From Cyanobacteria bacterium FACHB-471 (lineage in GTDB: Bacteria; Cyanobacteriota; Cyanobacteriia; Elainellales; Elainellaceae), in contig JACJOC010000084.1 in NCBI GenBank assembly GCA_014695345.1, positions 124,001 to 188,000 of the forward strand: a stretch of 64,000 nt of DNA, in the 5' to 3' direction. The first letter of the stretch is position 1; each line of letters begins with the position of its first letter. The notes below the pieces were generated by a model. The model saw only the letters and a program-made list of their open reading frames with translations, was not told the origin of the DNA and did not search any database. The position numbers were made by a program, and so were the translations under genes. This document shows, piece after piece, positions 17,771 through 26,464 of the stretch.

Positions 17771-17806
17771 GGCGCCCCCCTGCGGGTATCTCTCCGAGAT
17801 CGCCCC
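17771..17806 (+). repeat. 36-bp palindromic element, copy C, intergenic
   Basis: Third copy of the element found at 6262-6297 and 8791-8825, with the shared core TGCGGGTATCTCTC and GATCGCCCC end. It abuts the stop codon of the Uma2 gene at 17807 on the opposite strand and could form a hairpin in its transcript. Confidence 0.8.
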
Positions 17807-18475
17807 TTATTCTTCTGGCTCAATGCCAGCGGCGCGTAGCTGTGCTGCCAGTCGCTCTGCCCGTTGACGCTCCTGTTCTGCTCGTTGGCGTTCTTGCTTC
17901 AGCGCCTGTGCCAATTCTTCGGAGACTAGTAGCTTTTCACCCGTGTCTTCGCGATAAAAATTAAGTAGCTGTGCTTCAACCTGCAAGCGCAGGGCTAACG
18001 GCTCACTACGCCCATCAGTAATTGATTCATAAATCTCACCCCGGAGGCGATATCCTTGCAACTGCCCCTCAATCCATTCACCTTTGGGGTCAAACAGCCA
18101 ATATTCTCGTACCCCCATCTGTTCATACAGAGTTTTCCTATGGACCTTGTCCTGCTCACGGGTGCCTTCTGATGTGATTTCAAAGATGACGGCAGGCACC
18201 TGACCTTCCTCCCACGCTTTATAGTTGTCGCGGGGTCCAGGCACTACATCAAATATCACCATGACATCAGGAGCAACGCGCAGCCGGGGAAATCCTTCAG
18301 CAAAATAAAAAAACTGGTTGCTCAACACGATGGCTTGCTGACCTTCCAGATAAAGGCGCAGAGCAGTGATAATCGCAATGATTGCATCTACATGAATTGA
18401 AGTCTCTGCCAAGGGTTCACCGTCAGAACTGGGGTAGATGATTGTAGTTGGCTCAGTCGGGACGTAGGCAGTCAT
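17807..18475 (-). CDS. Uma2 family protein (DUF820, PD-(D/E)XK nuclease-like)
   Basis: A 222-residue member of the family expanded in cyanobacteria. The nuclease-like core is visible as RVAPDVMVIFDV (catalytic Asp), VIFEITSEGT (Glu in the ExK-like strand) and KRKTLYE-type helix followed by MGVREYWLFDPKG. Residues about 185-220 form a Glu/Arg/Gln coiled coil (LAQALKQERQRAEQERQRAE). The biological role is not established; some members are thought to be mobile-element or restriction related. It is monocistronic, with the next upstream gene (crtD) 151 bases away across a heptamer array. Confidence 0.88.
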   Translation of the reverse strand: MTAYVPTEPTTIIYPSSDGEPLAETSIHVDAIIAIITALRLYLEGQQAIVLSNQFFYFAEGFPRLRVAPDVMVIFDVVPGPRDNYKAWEEGQVPAVIFEITSEGTREQDKVHRKTLYEQMGVREYWLFDPKGEWIEGQLQGYRLRGEIYESITDGRSEPLALRLQVEAQLLNFYREDTGEKLLVSEELAQALKQERQRAEQERQRAERLAAQLRAAGIEPEE

Positions 18476-18513
18476 AAGAATTGCCGATTCTTAGAATTAG
18501 GGCTGGTAGTTAA

Positions 18514-18562
18514 TCATTAGTCACTGATCATTGTCGTTGACCACTGGCTATTAGTCGTTAGG
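18514..18562. repeat. Degenerate heptamer (TCATTAG-like) array
   Basis: Seven in-phase 7-mers: TCATTAG, TCACTGA, TCATTGT, CGTTGAC, CACTGGC, TATTAGT, CGTTAGG. It lies between the Uma2 gene and crtD and is related to the arrays at 23742 and 42792. Confidence 0.55.
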
Positions 18563-18626
18563 TGTTGGCTTACATGAATGACTAATAGCTAATGACCTTA
18601 ATCTTATTTTGCCTTCATCAGATGTC

Positions 18627-20150
18627 CTATGCCTCAATCTGCCGAACAACGGTAAGAGCAGAATAGCTTACCCCTGCGGTGCCTTCACCGGGATGAGTAG
18701 AGTCTCCAACCAGCCAAAGGTGCTTGACTGGCGTACGATTGGCAAATCCAAACGGGCCAAAGGTGGGGATGCGTTGACCAATGCCGCCGACAATGCCGCG
18801 ATCGCGCCCTGTAAAGTGAGCAAAGGTGCGTGGCGTTGCCGCTTCAGTATGAACCAGGGTTTCAGGAGTGAGGTGAAAGAATTGGGATAAGCGGGCGATC
18901 GCCTCTTCCGTATACTGCTGCTTCAATGACTCATAGTTGTCGCAGTGTGACCAGATTGTTGGATCAGTGAATGAGGAAGCAATTACCGTAGCCTTGCCCT
19001 CTGGTGCACGCCCATCTCCAGGATGGCTAACCGAGACAAATAAAGAATTGTTTTCACCAATTGGTCCGTCGTAGTCGTAGAGAAACTGAAGATGTGGTGG
19101 ACAATCAGCAGGAATAGCAGATTGGTCAACACCCAGATACACCACAAATGCGCCCGATGCTGAAGGCAATTTTTCTACTCGTCGCTCATAGCCTTTGGGA
19201 GCTTCTGTGCCCAATAGCTGCATCAAATTTTGCACAGTGACGTTAGCGACGATGTGGTCAGCGGTTTCTGTCCAGATTTCGCCTGTTTTTTGGTTGCGAA
19301 TGGCGATCGCCTTTGCCTGCCCATTCTCTGTATAGATCTGCTCAACGGTGTGACGCATCAGCAGTTTGCCGCCATCCCGCTCTAGAGATGCGACGAGGCG
19401 ATCGCTCAATACCTGCATACTGCCCTGCAAATGATAAAGTCCCTGTGGCTCCTGAGAAACCCCTAGCGCAGTTGCTGCATAGAGCAGCGCCGTGTCTTCT
19501 GCATCAACTTGAGAATAAAGCTTGAGCTGAAGGTCAAGAAATGTTTTGAGACGGCGATCGCTCCCCAACCCATACCAGCGCAATACCTGACCCACCGTTG
19601 AGAAAGTATGTGGCAGAGTAAACAGCGTTCCTGGACGAACTGCCTGAACAAGCTGCCCAAAATCCCACAGGTTACGGGGCGGCAACACCGGATCGCGGGA
19701 CTGAAATGCCCAGCTATAGCGAAACAAGTCTGCCATCAGTTGCCAAAATGGTTCACTGCCTGGGAACTGCCGCTGTCGCTCAGCCTGCCAGCGATCGGGG
19801 TCACGCCAAACGCTGATCGGTTGAGTTTCTCCTGGCAAATACACTGCACAAGCCGGATCGCAAGGAGTTGCTTCTGGCAAATCAATGTCTAATTCTGCAA
19901 AGATCCGATGGTGAATTCCTCCGGGTTCTAACCCTGCAACTTGAGTCGCACCAACATCAAACGTAAACCCGCGTCGCTTAAACGTCGAAGCACACCCACC
20001 CGGCACCAGCGCCTGGTCTAGCACCAACACCTGATAACCCCGATGCGCTAATAGCGCCGCTGCGGTCAGTCCCCCAATACCCGCCCCAATCACGACTACT
20101 CGTTTAGCTTTGGAATAGGTACGACTCGACATTGGAAACCTGCCAACCAT
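18627..20150 (-). CDS. crtD: CrtD-like carotenoid desaturase (C-3',4' desaturase, FAD-dependent)
   Basis: A 507-residue flavoprotein of the phytoene desaturase/isomerase family. An N-terminal FAD-binding motif reads VVIGAGIGGLTAAALLAHRG, followed by VPGGCASTFKRRGFTFDVGA. The C-terminal FAD contact is LWLVGDSTHPGEGTAGVSYS. Sequence features such as TQVAGLEPGGIHHRIFAEL match cyanobacterial CrtD, which desaturates myxol-type carotenoids during myxoxanthophyll synthesis; CrtH/CrtO are the alternatives. ATG 20150 is kept because AAGGA lies 9 bases upstream; ATG 20132 is another possibility. No other carotenoid genes are nearby. Confidence 0.8.
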   Translation of the reverse strand: MVGRFPMSSRTYSKAKRVVVIGAGIGGLTAAALLAHRGYQVLVLDQALVPGGCASTFKRRGFTFDVGATQVAGLEPGGIHHRIFAELDIDLPEATPCDPACAVYLPGETQPISVWRDPDRWQAERQRQFPGSEPFWQLMADLFRYSWAFQSRDPVLPPRNLWDFGQLVQAVRPGTLFTLPHTFSTVGQVLRWYGLGSDRRLKTFLDLQLKLYSQVDAEDTALLYAATALGVSQEPQGLYHLQGSMQVLSDRLVASLERDGGKLLMRHTVEQIYTENGQAKAIAIRNQKTGEIWTETADHIVANVTVQNLMQLLGTEAPKGYERRVEKLPSASGAFVVYLGVDQSAIPADCPPHLQFLYDYDGPIGENNSLFVSVSHPGDGRAPEGKATVIASSFTDPTIWSHCDNYESLKQQYTEEAIARLSQFFHLTPETLVHTEAATPRTFAHFTGRDRGIVGGIGQRIPTFGPFGFANRTPVKHLWLVGDSTHPGEGTAGVSYSALTVVRQIEA

Positions 20151-20390
20151 GATTTACATTCCTTAATACTCTTATCATATTTCACCCTTAGAACTTTTGC
20201 TTGATAAGGTAAGAGTAAGCAAAACCTTGGTACTGCTATTTCAATTTGAGCTTGAGTACAGCGTGAAGATAGTAGGCAGCTTGTTCAAATCTCGCTTCTC
20301 CAATTACCCAGAATTAGAGCCACTGTGTACTAGAAGAAGAGAAAGGTGAAATTAACTCAGATGACATATGACTAGGTTTACTGACACTTA

Positions 20391-20483
20391 AAGCCATTTT
20401 TGGATGAGTAAGCCATAGCGTAGGGGCAGTTCGCGAACTGCCCCTACAGGGACTTGTGGTTTATCTAAGTGGAGATTGCTGTA
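20391..20483. repeat. MITE-like palindromic element, copy 1
   Basis: It carries a perfect 26-bp palindrome at 20421-20446 (arms TAGGGGCAGTTCG/CGAACTGCCCCTA). About 30 bases on each side are shared with copy 2 (42291-42385): AAGCCATAGCG on the left and ACAGGGACTTGTGGTT on the right. It lies in the 429-base gap between crtD and the Uma2 gene. The rest of that gap shows no gene. Confidence 0.8.
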
Positions 20484-20579
20484 TGCTCTATTTTTCGAAA
20501 AGGCTGTGATAAAAAGGTAGTCCATCACCCAAATCAGAAATCCCGAGTTAAACCGGATTCATCAAGACTAGAGAATGTT

Positions 20580-21176
20580 ATGACCCAAGCAATCATTGCT
20601 CCCACTAAAAAGGAAGAACCTCTGCTGTTTGAGCCACTGACTTGGAGGGAGTTCAAAGCTGTTGAGCAGTTGTTAGACCGTCCTGGCTACCGACTGTCGT
20701 TTTTAGATGGAATATTGGAGATCAGACGGATGCCAGGAGAACCGCATGAAACAATTAAAAAAAGAATTGCAGCCTTGGTAGAACTTTACCTACTGATGGC
20801 AGGATACGATTTCATCCCAACGGGGTCAATGACAATAGAAAATGAAGCGACTGCCGTTAAACGCGAAGCAGATGAGTCTTATAAACTGTCTCCCGACCGA
20901 TCGCGCCCTGACTTAGTGATCGAAGTTGTGTTTACCAGTGGAGGCATTAACAAACTAGAGGCATACAAGCGGCTGAAGATTCCTGAAGTGTGGTTTTGGG
21001 AGGACGGTGTGTTACAGGTTTATCACCTGCGACCAGAAGAGGATAGGCTTCGCTATGAGAAGATTTCCAGCAGTGAGGAATTGAAAGGAATTGATCTGGA
21101 TTTGTTGATACGTTGCATCGGTATGACAAATCACGTTGAAGCGGTGAAGACATTTCAGCAGTCACTTCAGAAATAG
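20580..21176 (+). CDS. Uma2 family protein (DUF820)
   Basis: A 198-residue nuclease-fold protein. Visible motifs are FEPLTWREFKAVEQLL, YRLSFLDGILEIRRMPG, RPDLVIEVVFTSGG (catalytic Asp and Glu) and YKRLKIPEVWFWEDGVLQVY. An upstream in-frame GTG at 20469 lies inside the palindromic repeat and would add 37 unconserved-looking residues; ATG 20580 fits the family start better. It is divergent from crtD and stands alone. The function is unknown in detail. Confidence 0.88.
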   Translation: MTQAIIAPTKKEEPLLFEPLTWREFKAVEQLLDRPGYRLSFLDGILEIRRMPGEPHETIKKRIAALVELYLLMAGYDFIPTGSMTIENEATAVKREADESYKLSPDRSRPDLVIEVVFTSGGINKLEAYKRLKIPEVWFWEDGVLQVYHLRPEEDRLRYEKISSSEELKGIDLDLLIRCIGMTNHVEAVKTFQQSLQK

Positions 21177-21313
21177 CTGAGAATTGGCGATTGCCCTCTA
21201 TCTCTCGCTACACTTCAACACTCAAGACTAGTAGGGTGAAGGCAAACGAAGCTTCATAAGTTAACTTTCGGACTATAGAGAGTTAAATAGTACCAACAAA
21301 TAGCTTCTAGCAA

Positions 21314-22222
21314 ATGCGTCAACCCCATAAGAATCAAGGAAGCCAAAGTTTTTACCAGATAAACCGTTCCTTTTCAGGACTACTATCAACCCGATTGAAG
21401 CGTAGAAAGTTTTTAGCGGGTGCAGGAGTTTTACTTGGTTTAGGCACTGCTCGACAACAGGGCTGGGCAACTCCTAACTCAAATTTGATATGGCGATCGC
21501 CCTCAGAACTGGTCGCCGTTGGGTTTGAGCGATCGCCCGTTGTGATGATGAACGAAGCCCACAACGGAGCTACTAGAAACATTCGCAGCCGTGAAATTGG
21601 ACGACAAATTCTACCTGTTGCTCATGCGGCAGGAGTTCGCTATCTGGCGATGGAAGCGTTAACACAATCTGTCGCAACCGAGGCAAACCAAACTCGACAG
21701 TTGCCCAGACTACCAGAAGATGAAGCAAACTACCTGACTCATCCTGAAATGAGAGCCTTTGTTCAAGCAGCTTTGAGTTTAGGTTGGACGCTAATTCCTT
21801 ACGAAATTGATTTTGAGGAATATCCCTCGTCTGACACGCTTTCGCTAGAATTTACAAACTTACGGGAGAGAGTTCAGGCAGAGAATCTAGTCAACGGCTT
21901 ACAAAATCTGCCCACTAGTGCCAAACTGCTGGTCTGGTGTGGCAACAGCCATCACATCAAAATCACAACTGATGAATGGACTCCAATGGGTTATCACTTT
22001 GTCCAACTCAGCGGAATTGAACACTTTGCGATTGATCAGTCAATCACAGTCAACTGGGACGACAATCCAGAACGGCTACGCCGATTAGGTGAGTTTATGT
22101 CTGATTTGGTGAAGCAGGGCGGCACGGCTGGTTTTCTAATTGAAGAAGCGCCAAGCAGCTTACTCCTCCAAGAGAGCGGCATAGATGCAGTCATTCTTTC
22201 AACGCAAAACAAACTAGAGTAA
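21314..22222 (+). CDS. Twin-arginine-signal protein of the ChaN-like/TraB-type fold
   Basis: A 302-residue putative exported protein. The Tat-like leader reads LKRRKFLAGAGVLLGLGTA (about residues 28-46). The mature part starts with a ChaN/TIKI-like pattern: VVMMNEAHNG, where Glu-x-His replaces the usual GExH, followed by helices and GVRYLAMEAL. A later LLVWCGNSHHIK segment supplies a probable second metal- or substrate-contact His pair. ChaN-type proteins bind haem or act as metallohydrolases; the substrate here is unknown. It is convergent with glpK, 28 bases apart, sharing a small TAAAGC...GCTTTA inverted repeat across the stop codons. Confidence 0.6.
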   Translation: MRQPHKNQGSQSFYQINRSFSGLLSTRLKRRKFLAGAGVLLGLGTARQQGWATPNSNLIWRSPSELVAVGFERSPVVMMNEAHNGATRNIRSREIGRQILPVAHAAGVRYLAMEALTQSVATEANQTRQLPRLPEDEANYLTHPEMRAFVQAALSLGWTLIPYEIDFEEYPSSDTLSLEFTNLRERVQAENLVNGLQNLPTSAKLLVWCGNSHHIKITTDEWTPMGYHFVQLSGIEHFAIDQSITVNWDDNPERLRRLGEFMSDLVKQGGTAGFLIEEAPSSLLLQESGIDAVILSTQNKLE

Positions 22223-22250
22223 CCCCGTTTCTACATAAAGCTCTAAAGCT

Positions 22251-23747
22251 TTACGAAGCAGGGCTTTGCCAGCGGGCACGGTCAACCGCTTGATGCCATG
22301 AGGCGAGTAGCGTATGTCGTTGGTCATCACTCATGTTGGGTTCAAATCGACGTTCGACCTGCCACTGCTGAGCAATTTCTGCTTGATCTTGCCAGTAGCC
22401 AACTGCCAGACCTGCCAGGTAAGCGGCTCCCAAAGCCGTTGTCTCAGTAATTTTGGGACGCACCACCGGAACACCTAGCACGTCTGCCTGAAACTGCATT
22501 AGCAAGTCGTTTCGGGACGCGCCGCCGTCCACCCGCAGTTCTGAAAGCTCCAGGTTAGAGTCTTGTCGCATGGCAGTGAGTACGTCTGCCGTCTGGTAGG
22601 CGATGCTTTCCAAGGCGGCACGGGCGATGTGGGCGCTGGTGGAGCCACGAGTTAGCCCGACGATGGTACCGCGAGCGTAGCTGTCCCAGTGGGGCGCACC
22701 CAGGCCCACAAAGGCAGGCACCAGGTAAACGTCGCCATTATCGGGAACACTCATTGCCAGCGATTCCACTTCTGCACTGTTGCGAATGATGCCGAGTCCA
22801 TCACGCAGCCATTGCACAACGGCACCCGCAACAAAAATGCTGCCTTCTAGAGCGTAGTTGATTCGGTGGTTCAGTTTCCAGGCGATGGTGGTGAGCAGTT
22901 TGTAACGAGAGAGAACGGGTTCCTCGCCAATGTTGAGTAGCACAAAGCAGCCTGTGCCATAGGTGTTTTTAGCCATGCCGCGATCGCCACAGACCTGCCC
23001 AAAAGTCGCCGCCTGCTGGTCACCCGCAATGCCTGCGATCGCCACTCTTGCGCCCAAGATTCCTTCTGCGGTGTGTCCATATACTTCTGACGAGGAGCGA
23101 ACCTCTGGCAACACCGAACGGGGAATATCTAAAATCTTTAGCAATTCATCATCCCACTCATAGGTGTGAATGTTAAAGAGCAAAGTACGGCAAGCATTTG
23201 TCGCATCAGTGATGTGAAGTTCTCCATCGGTTAGTTTCCAAACTAACCAGGAGTCAATCGTGCCAAAAGCGAGTTCACCCCGTTCGGCTCTCTGTCGGGC
23301 ATCAGGAACATGATCAAGCAGCCACTTTAGTTTTGTGCCACTAAAGTAGGAATCAATAATCAACCCCGCTTTTTGCTGAAAAGTTGATTCATGACCCGCT
23401 GCTTTTAGAGCGTCACAATGTTTGGCAGTACGACGATCTTGCCAGACGATCGCATTGTAAATTGGCTGTCCGGTTTTCCTATCCCAAACTAGAGTCGTTT
23501 CTCGTTGATTGGTGATGCCGATCGCCGCAATATCTCTAGCACGAATGCCAATGTGGGCGATCGCCTCATTTGCAACTCCAAGTTGAGACGACCATATTTC
23601 ATTTGCATCATGCTCAACCCAGCCCGGTTGCGGAAAAATTTGGCGAAACTCCTTCTGGGCAATGGAGAGAATATCGCCACTGGGGTTAAACACAATTGCC
23701 CGTGAACTGGTTGTGCCTTGATCAAAGGCGAGGATGTATTGGGTCAT
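22251..23747 (-). CDS. glpK: Glycerol kinase
   Basis: ATP-dependent phosphorylation of glycerol to glycerol 3-phosphate in the cytosol. The 498-residue length is typical. The FGGY-kinase start is [14 protein letters not shown], with [23 protein letters not shown] (substrate-contact Arg-Glu), [28 protein letters not shown] and C-terminal [12 protein letters not shown] and [15 protein letters not shown]. No glpF or glpD is adjacent. The start codon is embedded in a heptamer array (23742-23776), which also places an out-of-frame ATG just upstream and leaves no clear Shine-Dalgarno. Confidence 0.97.
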   Translation of the reverse strand: MTQYILAFDQGTTSSRAIVFNPSGDILSIAQKEFRQIFPQPGWVEHDANEIWSSQLGVANEAIAHIGIRARDIAAIGITNQRETTLVWDRKTGQPIYNAIVWQDRRTAKHCDALKAAGHESTFQQKAGLIIDSYFSGTKLKWLLDHVPDARQRAERGELAFGTIDSWLVWKLTDGELHITDATNACRTLLFNIHTYEWDDELLKILDIPRSVLPEVRSSSEVYGHTAEGILGARVAIAGIAGDQQAATFGQVCGDRGMAKNTYGTGCFVLLNIGEEPVLSRYKLLTTIAWKLNHRINYALEGSIFVAGAVVQWLRDGLGIIRNSAEVESLAMSVPDNGDVYLVPAFVGLGAPHWDSYARGTIVGLTRGSTSAHIARAALESIAYQTADVLTAMRQDSNLELSELRVDGGASRNDLLMQFQADVLGVPVVRPKITETTALGAAYLAGLAVGYWQDQAEIAQQWQVERRFEPNMSDDQRHTLLASWHQAVDRARWQSPAS

Positions 23748-23776
23748 TGGTCATGGGTCACTAGTCACTGGTCATC
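23742..23776. repeat. Heptamer array overlapping the glpK start
   Basis: Five perfect-phase 7-mers on the + strand: GGTCATT, GGTCATG, GGTCACT, AGTCACT, GGTCATC. Read on the minus strand they form the glpK start codon and its ribosome-binding region. Confidence 0.8.
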
Positions 23777-23797
23777 ACCTTACAATAGACCTTCTGT

Positions 23798-23834
23798 GTG
23801 AACGGTAGCGCCGCCCTGCCACGCTACCGTTCAC
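23798..23834. repeat. Inverted repeat with 13-bp perfect arms
   Basis: Arms GTGAACGGTAGCG (23798-23810) and CGCTACCGTTCAC (23822-23834) with an 11-base loop. It lies between pyrF-pyrE and glpK, both on the minus strand. No T-tract follows, so it resembles a REP-type element more than a terminator, although it could attenuate read-through. Confidence 0.7.
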
Positions 23835-23866
23835 GCTTCAAAAAAGTGATTGATGGCAGTCTAATG

Positions 23867-23908
23867 AATGATGAACAACAAATGACGAATGATGAGTAAC
23901 CAATAACA
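23867..23908. repeat. AATGATG-like heptamer array
   Basis: Six in-phase 7-mers: AATGATG, AACAACA, AATGACG, AATGATG, AGTAACC, AATAACA. It ends five bases before the pyrF-pyrE stop codon region (minus strand). Confidence 0.65.
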
Positions 23909-23912
23909 AAAA

Positions 23913-25442
23913 TTAAGAGGCCTCGGCTTCTGCCAATGCCTCAAACTGCTTTTGACTGATGCGCCCTGATTGATAGAGTGCCTCAGTCACTTCCGATAGC
24001 GTGAGTACCGAGTGGGCCGTGTACCCATTACTCCGCAATCTATCTTTTACGCCACCTTCGTGATCCAAAAACACAACGATGTCGCGGACCTCTAACCCAG
24101 CGGATTGCAGCTTTGCGGCTCCTTCCATAGCACTGTTACCGCTGATCAAAATATCATCAACGACGACTACCGTTTCTCCAGGCTCAAAATTGCCTTCGAT
24201 CAGACGACGAGTGCCATGCGCTTTTACTTCTTTGCGAGGAAAAATCATGGGACGGTTTAGCCGCAGGGATAGCCCTGTTGCGGTTGGCAAGGAACCGTAG
24301 GGAATGCCTGCAATCCGGTCAAAATCAAGCGTTGTGAGAATATCTGCGTAAGCATTTAGAATCCGGTGAAAGATCTGGGGATTTGAGATGATCTTACGCA
24401 GATCAATGTAGTAAGGAAAAGTTTCGCCCGACGCCTGAACAAACTCGCCAAACAGGATGCAGCCAATATCGTAAAGCTGCAAGATGAGTTCCAGGTGGGG
24501 CTGTTGCTCCAGGGTGCAAACATCGGATACCCAGAGGTCACAGGTTGCTCCTTCACGCACAGCTTTGGCTCTGGCTAAATTAACCTGATCTCGCAGCGAT
24601 CGCACCGCTGTAGACAAATCAGTCTGACCCAGCCAGTCTTGAGGGATAGGAATCAGTAATCCCTCCCCATTTACATCTAGACCTGCCGCTAGCATTTGGG
24701 AGAGATCTACCCCCTCCTGCCAGATGCTTCGTGCCAGAATTAAGCGCTCTGGGGCGATCGCCCGCACACTGCTCAAGACAGAGGGAAGTGTAGTTCCCAC
24801 TTCTAATCCCAACTGTTCTGGTGTTCCCCAGTTTCTCGATTCCTTGGCAACCTGGAGGTAGAGTGGCAAACCTAGATTGGGCTGAGTTTGCACAGTTTGG
24901 ATTTGTGCAGTTTGGACTTGGATAGACTCTTGCACCGCCAAAGCAGATGGATTAGACGTACAGCAAAGCAAAAACACTGCCTTGCCGGGATACACCAAAA
25001 AAGGAGCAACTAGATCTTGCCCAACATAAGGGTTGAGCGTCACAGCATCGACCCGCCACTGTTCAAACAGACTACGGGCAAAGGGAGTGCTGGTGTTTAA
25101 GTCTCCATGCTTGGCATCTAAAATAACCGGAATGTGAGATGGAATTGCTTGCAAAACTCGCTGCAACAGTTCCATTCCGGGGACACCTAATGCCTGATAA
25201 AAGCCCAACGTTGGCTTGTAGGCACAGACCAATTCACTCGTTTCGGCAATGATGAACTGTAACCATTGCCATAACCCTTCAATGAGAGTATCGCCAGGGT
25301 AAGGGCTATCAGTCCAGCGATACTCTGATGTTGTGGCTCTGTTAAATTGAGCGGGCAACAGTTCTGGGTTTGGGTCAAGTCCGACGATCAGCAAACTGGA
25401 ATGGTGTGCGATCGCAGACTCTAACTTATTAAAAAAATGCAT
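23913..25442 (-). CDS. pyrF-pyrE: Bifunctional orotidine-5'-phosphate decarboxylase / orotate phosphoribosyltransferase
   Basis: A fusion of the last two steps of UMP synthesis (509 residues). The N-terminal half is OMP decarboxylase of the subfamily 2 type: LLIVGLDPNPELLP, and the catalytic VILDAKHGDLNTST. The C-terminal half (from about residue 310) is orotate phosphoribosyltransferase with the PRPP-binding motif VVVVDDILISGNSAM and the preceding PRKEVKAHGTRRLIEG. The order PyrF then PyrE is the reverse of eukaryotic UMP synthase and is known in cyanobacteria. A TTG at 25448 also opens this frame; ATG 25442 is preferred. It lies 57 bases after the basic-linker gene and may be co-transcribed with it. 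Confidence 0.94.
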   Translation of the reverse strand: MHFFNKLESAIAHHSSLLIVGLDPNPELLPAQFNRATTSEYRWTDSPYPGDTLIEGLWQWLQFIIAETSELVCAYKPTLGFYQALGVPGMELLQRVLQAIPSHIPVILDAKHGDLNTSTPFARSLFEQWRVDAVTLNPYVGQDLVAPFLVYPGKAVFLLCCTSNPSALAVQESIQVQTAQIQTVQTQPNLGLPLYLQVAKESRNWGTPEQLGLEVGTTLPSVLSSVRAIAPERLILARSIWQEGVDLSQMLAAGLDVNGEGLLIPIPQDWLGQTDLSTAVRSLRDQVNLARAKAVREGATCDLWVSDVCTLEQQPHLELILQLYDIGCILFGEFVQASGETFPYYIDLRKIISNPQIFHRILNAYADILTTLDFDRIAGIPYGSLPTATGLSLRLNRPMIFPRKEVKAHGTRRLIEGNFEPGETVVVVDDILISGNSAMEGAAKLQSAGLEVRDIVVFLDHEGGVKDRLRSNGYTAHSVLTLSEVTEALYQSGRISQKQFEALAEAEAS

Positions 25443-25499
25443 GGGCAAATGCAGGGAGACTTCCCAATAGCGTAAATCACCATTGGGTAAATCACCAGG

Positions 25500-26159
25500 T
25501 TAAGAAGCTAGATCAGCATTTGCGGCTTCTTTGGAGAGGCTGTAGTGTCCAGTTTTACCCCGATACCACTTATTGCTTTTCAAACCGGTTGAGAGAATGT
25601 TAGCAATCCGGGTGCTAGCTTTGCTCCGCATTTCTCTTGGCGTTTCATAAACAAAGATAGAGCCAATTACTTCTGGAATGCTTACCACTCCATCTTTTTG
25701 TCCTTCCAATACAGTTAGAACGGCCTGTGTGAGAGATGAACCACCAAACTCCGATCGCATGTAATTCTGCAAATCTTGTCCTCTACGAGAACCTTTGCGA
25801 GGCGCGGCAGCCTTTGCTTGAGTTGCACGAGGGCGACGAGCTTTTTTAGTTTTTTCTGCGGGGGCTGCTCCATTTGAACCGTTTGATTCAGAAGAAGCGA
25901 CAGCAGTTTGAACAGCAGAAGTGAGCAATTCGAGATCAGGTTCAGCCTGCTTAGCAGCAGATTTTTTATTGGCAGTGTCGGAACTGTTTGCTGGAGCTGA
26001 ATCTGGTGAAAAGATGTTGATCACAGATTGCAAGCTGCCACGCTTTTCACGAATCGTTTCAAGTTGAGCAAATAGTTGCGCTTCTTGAGCTGCCAGATCG
26101 GATTCAACCTCCATTAACTTAGACAGGGTTGGATCATCGACACGGTTTGTCTTCGGCAT
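25500..26159 (-). CDS. Conserved-looking protein with coiled-coil N-terminus, basic Ala/Lys linker and winged-helix-like C-terminus
   Basis: I do not recognise a named family. Of 219 residues, about 10-50 form a coiled coil (KLMEVESDLAAQEAQLFAQL). About 55-130 is Ala/Ser/Lys/Arg-rich low complexity with histone H1-like KKARRPRATQAKAAAP. The last ~85 residues look like a compact helical/winged domain (LTQAVLTVLEGQKDGVVSI, then RSKASTRIANILSTG and KWYRGKTGHYSLS). The start at 26159 has AAGGA nine bases upstream. The composition suggests nucleic-acid binding, perhaps nucleoid-associated; this is inferred from composition alone. Confidence 0.65.
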   Translation of the reverse strand: MPKTNRVDDPTLSKLMEVESDLAAQEAQLFAQLETIREKRGSLQSVINIFSPDSAPANSSDTANKKSAAKQAEPDLELLTSAVQTAVASSESNGSNGAAPAEKTKKARRPRATQAKAAAPRKGSRRGQDLQNYMRSEFGGSSLTQAVLTVLEGQKDGVVSIPEVIGSIFVYETPREMRSKASTRIANILSTGLKSNKWYRGKTGHYSLSKEAANADLAS

Positions 26160-26464
26160 TGTTAGAGATTCCTTGATTGACTGTAGCTTTAAGACTGAAA
26201 TTGGAAGGTTGAAAGTTTCATGCAGGGCTGGTTTCACAGAAAAAAAGAACCTGCAGTTACCGCACTGTTGCTTACTCTTTCAATCCTTTCTTTCTCTATT
26301 AAAGTGCGAATTGGATAATTTATCACACTTGTCACATACAAATGTATATCAATATTTGGTGATTTGTGCAAAAAAGGGAAATGTTAGTCACTTAAGTTAG
26401 CCAAAAAAGAGTGGCAGGACTGAGTATTGCTACCTTTTTTGGCTACAACTATAGAGATGATTGA
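26160..26464. other. AT-rich intergenic region between two minus-strand genes
   Basis: About 305 bases with the ribosome-binding site and probable promoter of the basic-linker gene. I see A/T-rich runs around 26290-26360, but no gene, tRNA or strong hairpin. Confidence 0.6.

Noticed and set aside
20469-20579. N-terminal extension of the Uma2 gene from a GTG at 20469
   Set aside because: The start lies inside the mobile palindromic element and the added residues do not resemble the family; ATG 20580 is used.
22236-22253. Hairpin TAAAGC...GCTTTA between the ChaN-like gene and glpK
   Set aside because: Only six base pairs, overlapping the stop codon, with no T-run; too weak to call a terminator.
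23798-23834. Terminator of glpK's upstream neighbour
   Set aside because: The 13-bp stem is strong, but there is no T-tract on either strand and it is downstream of glpK's own leader; kept as a repeat, not as a terminator.
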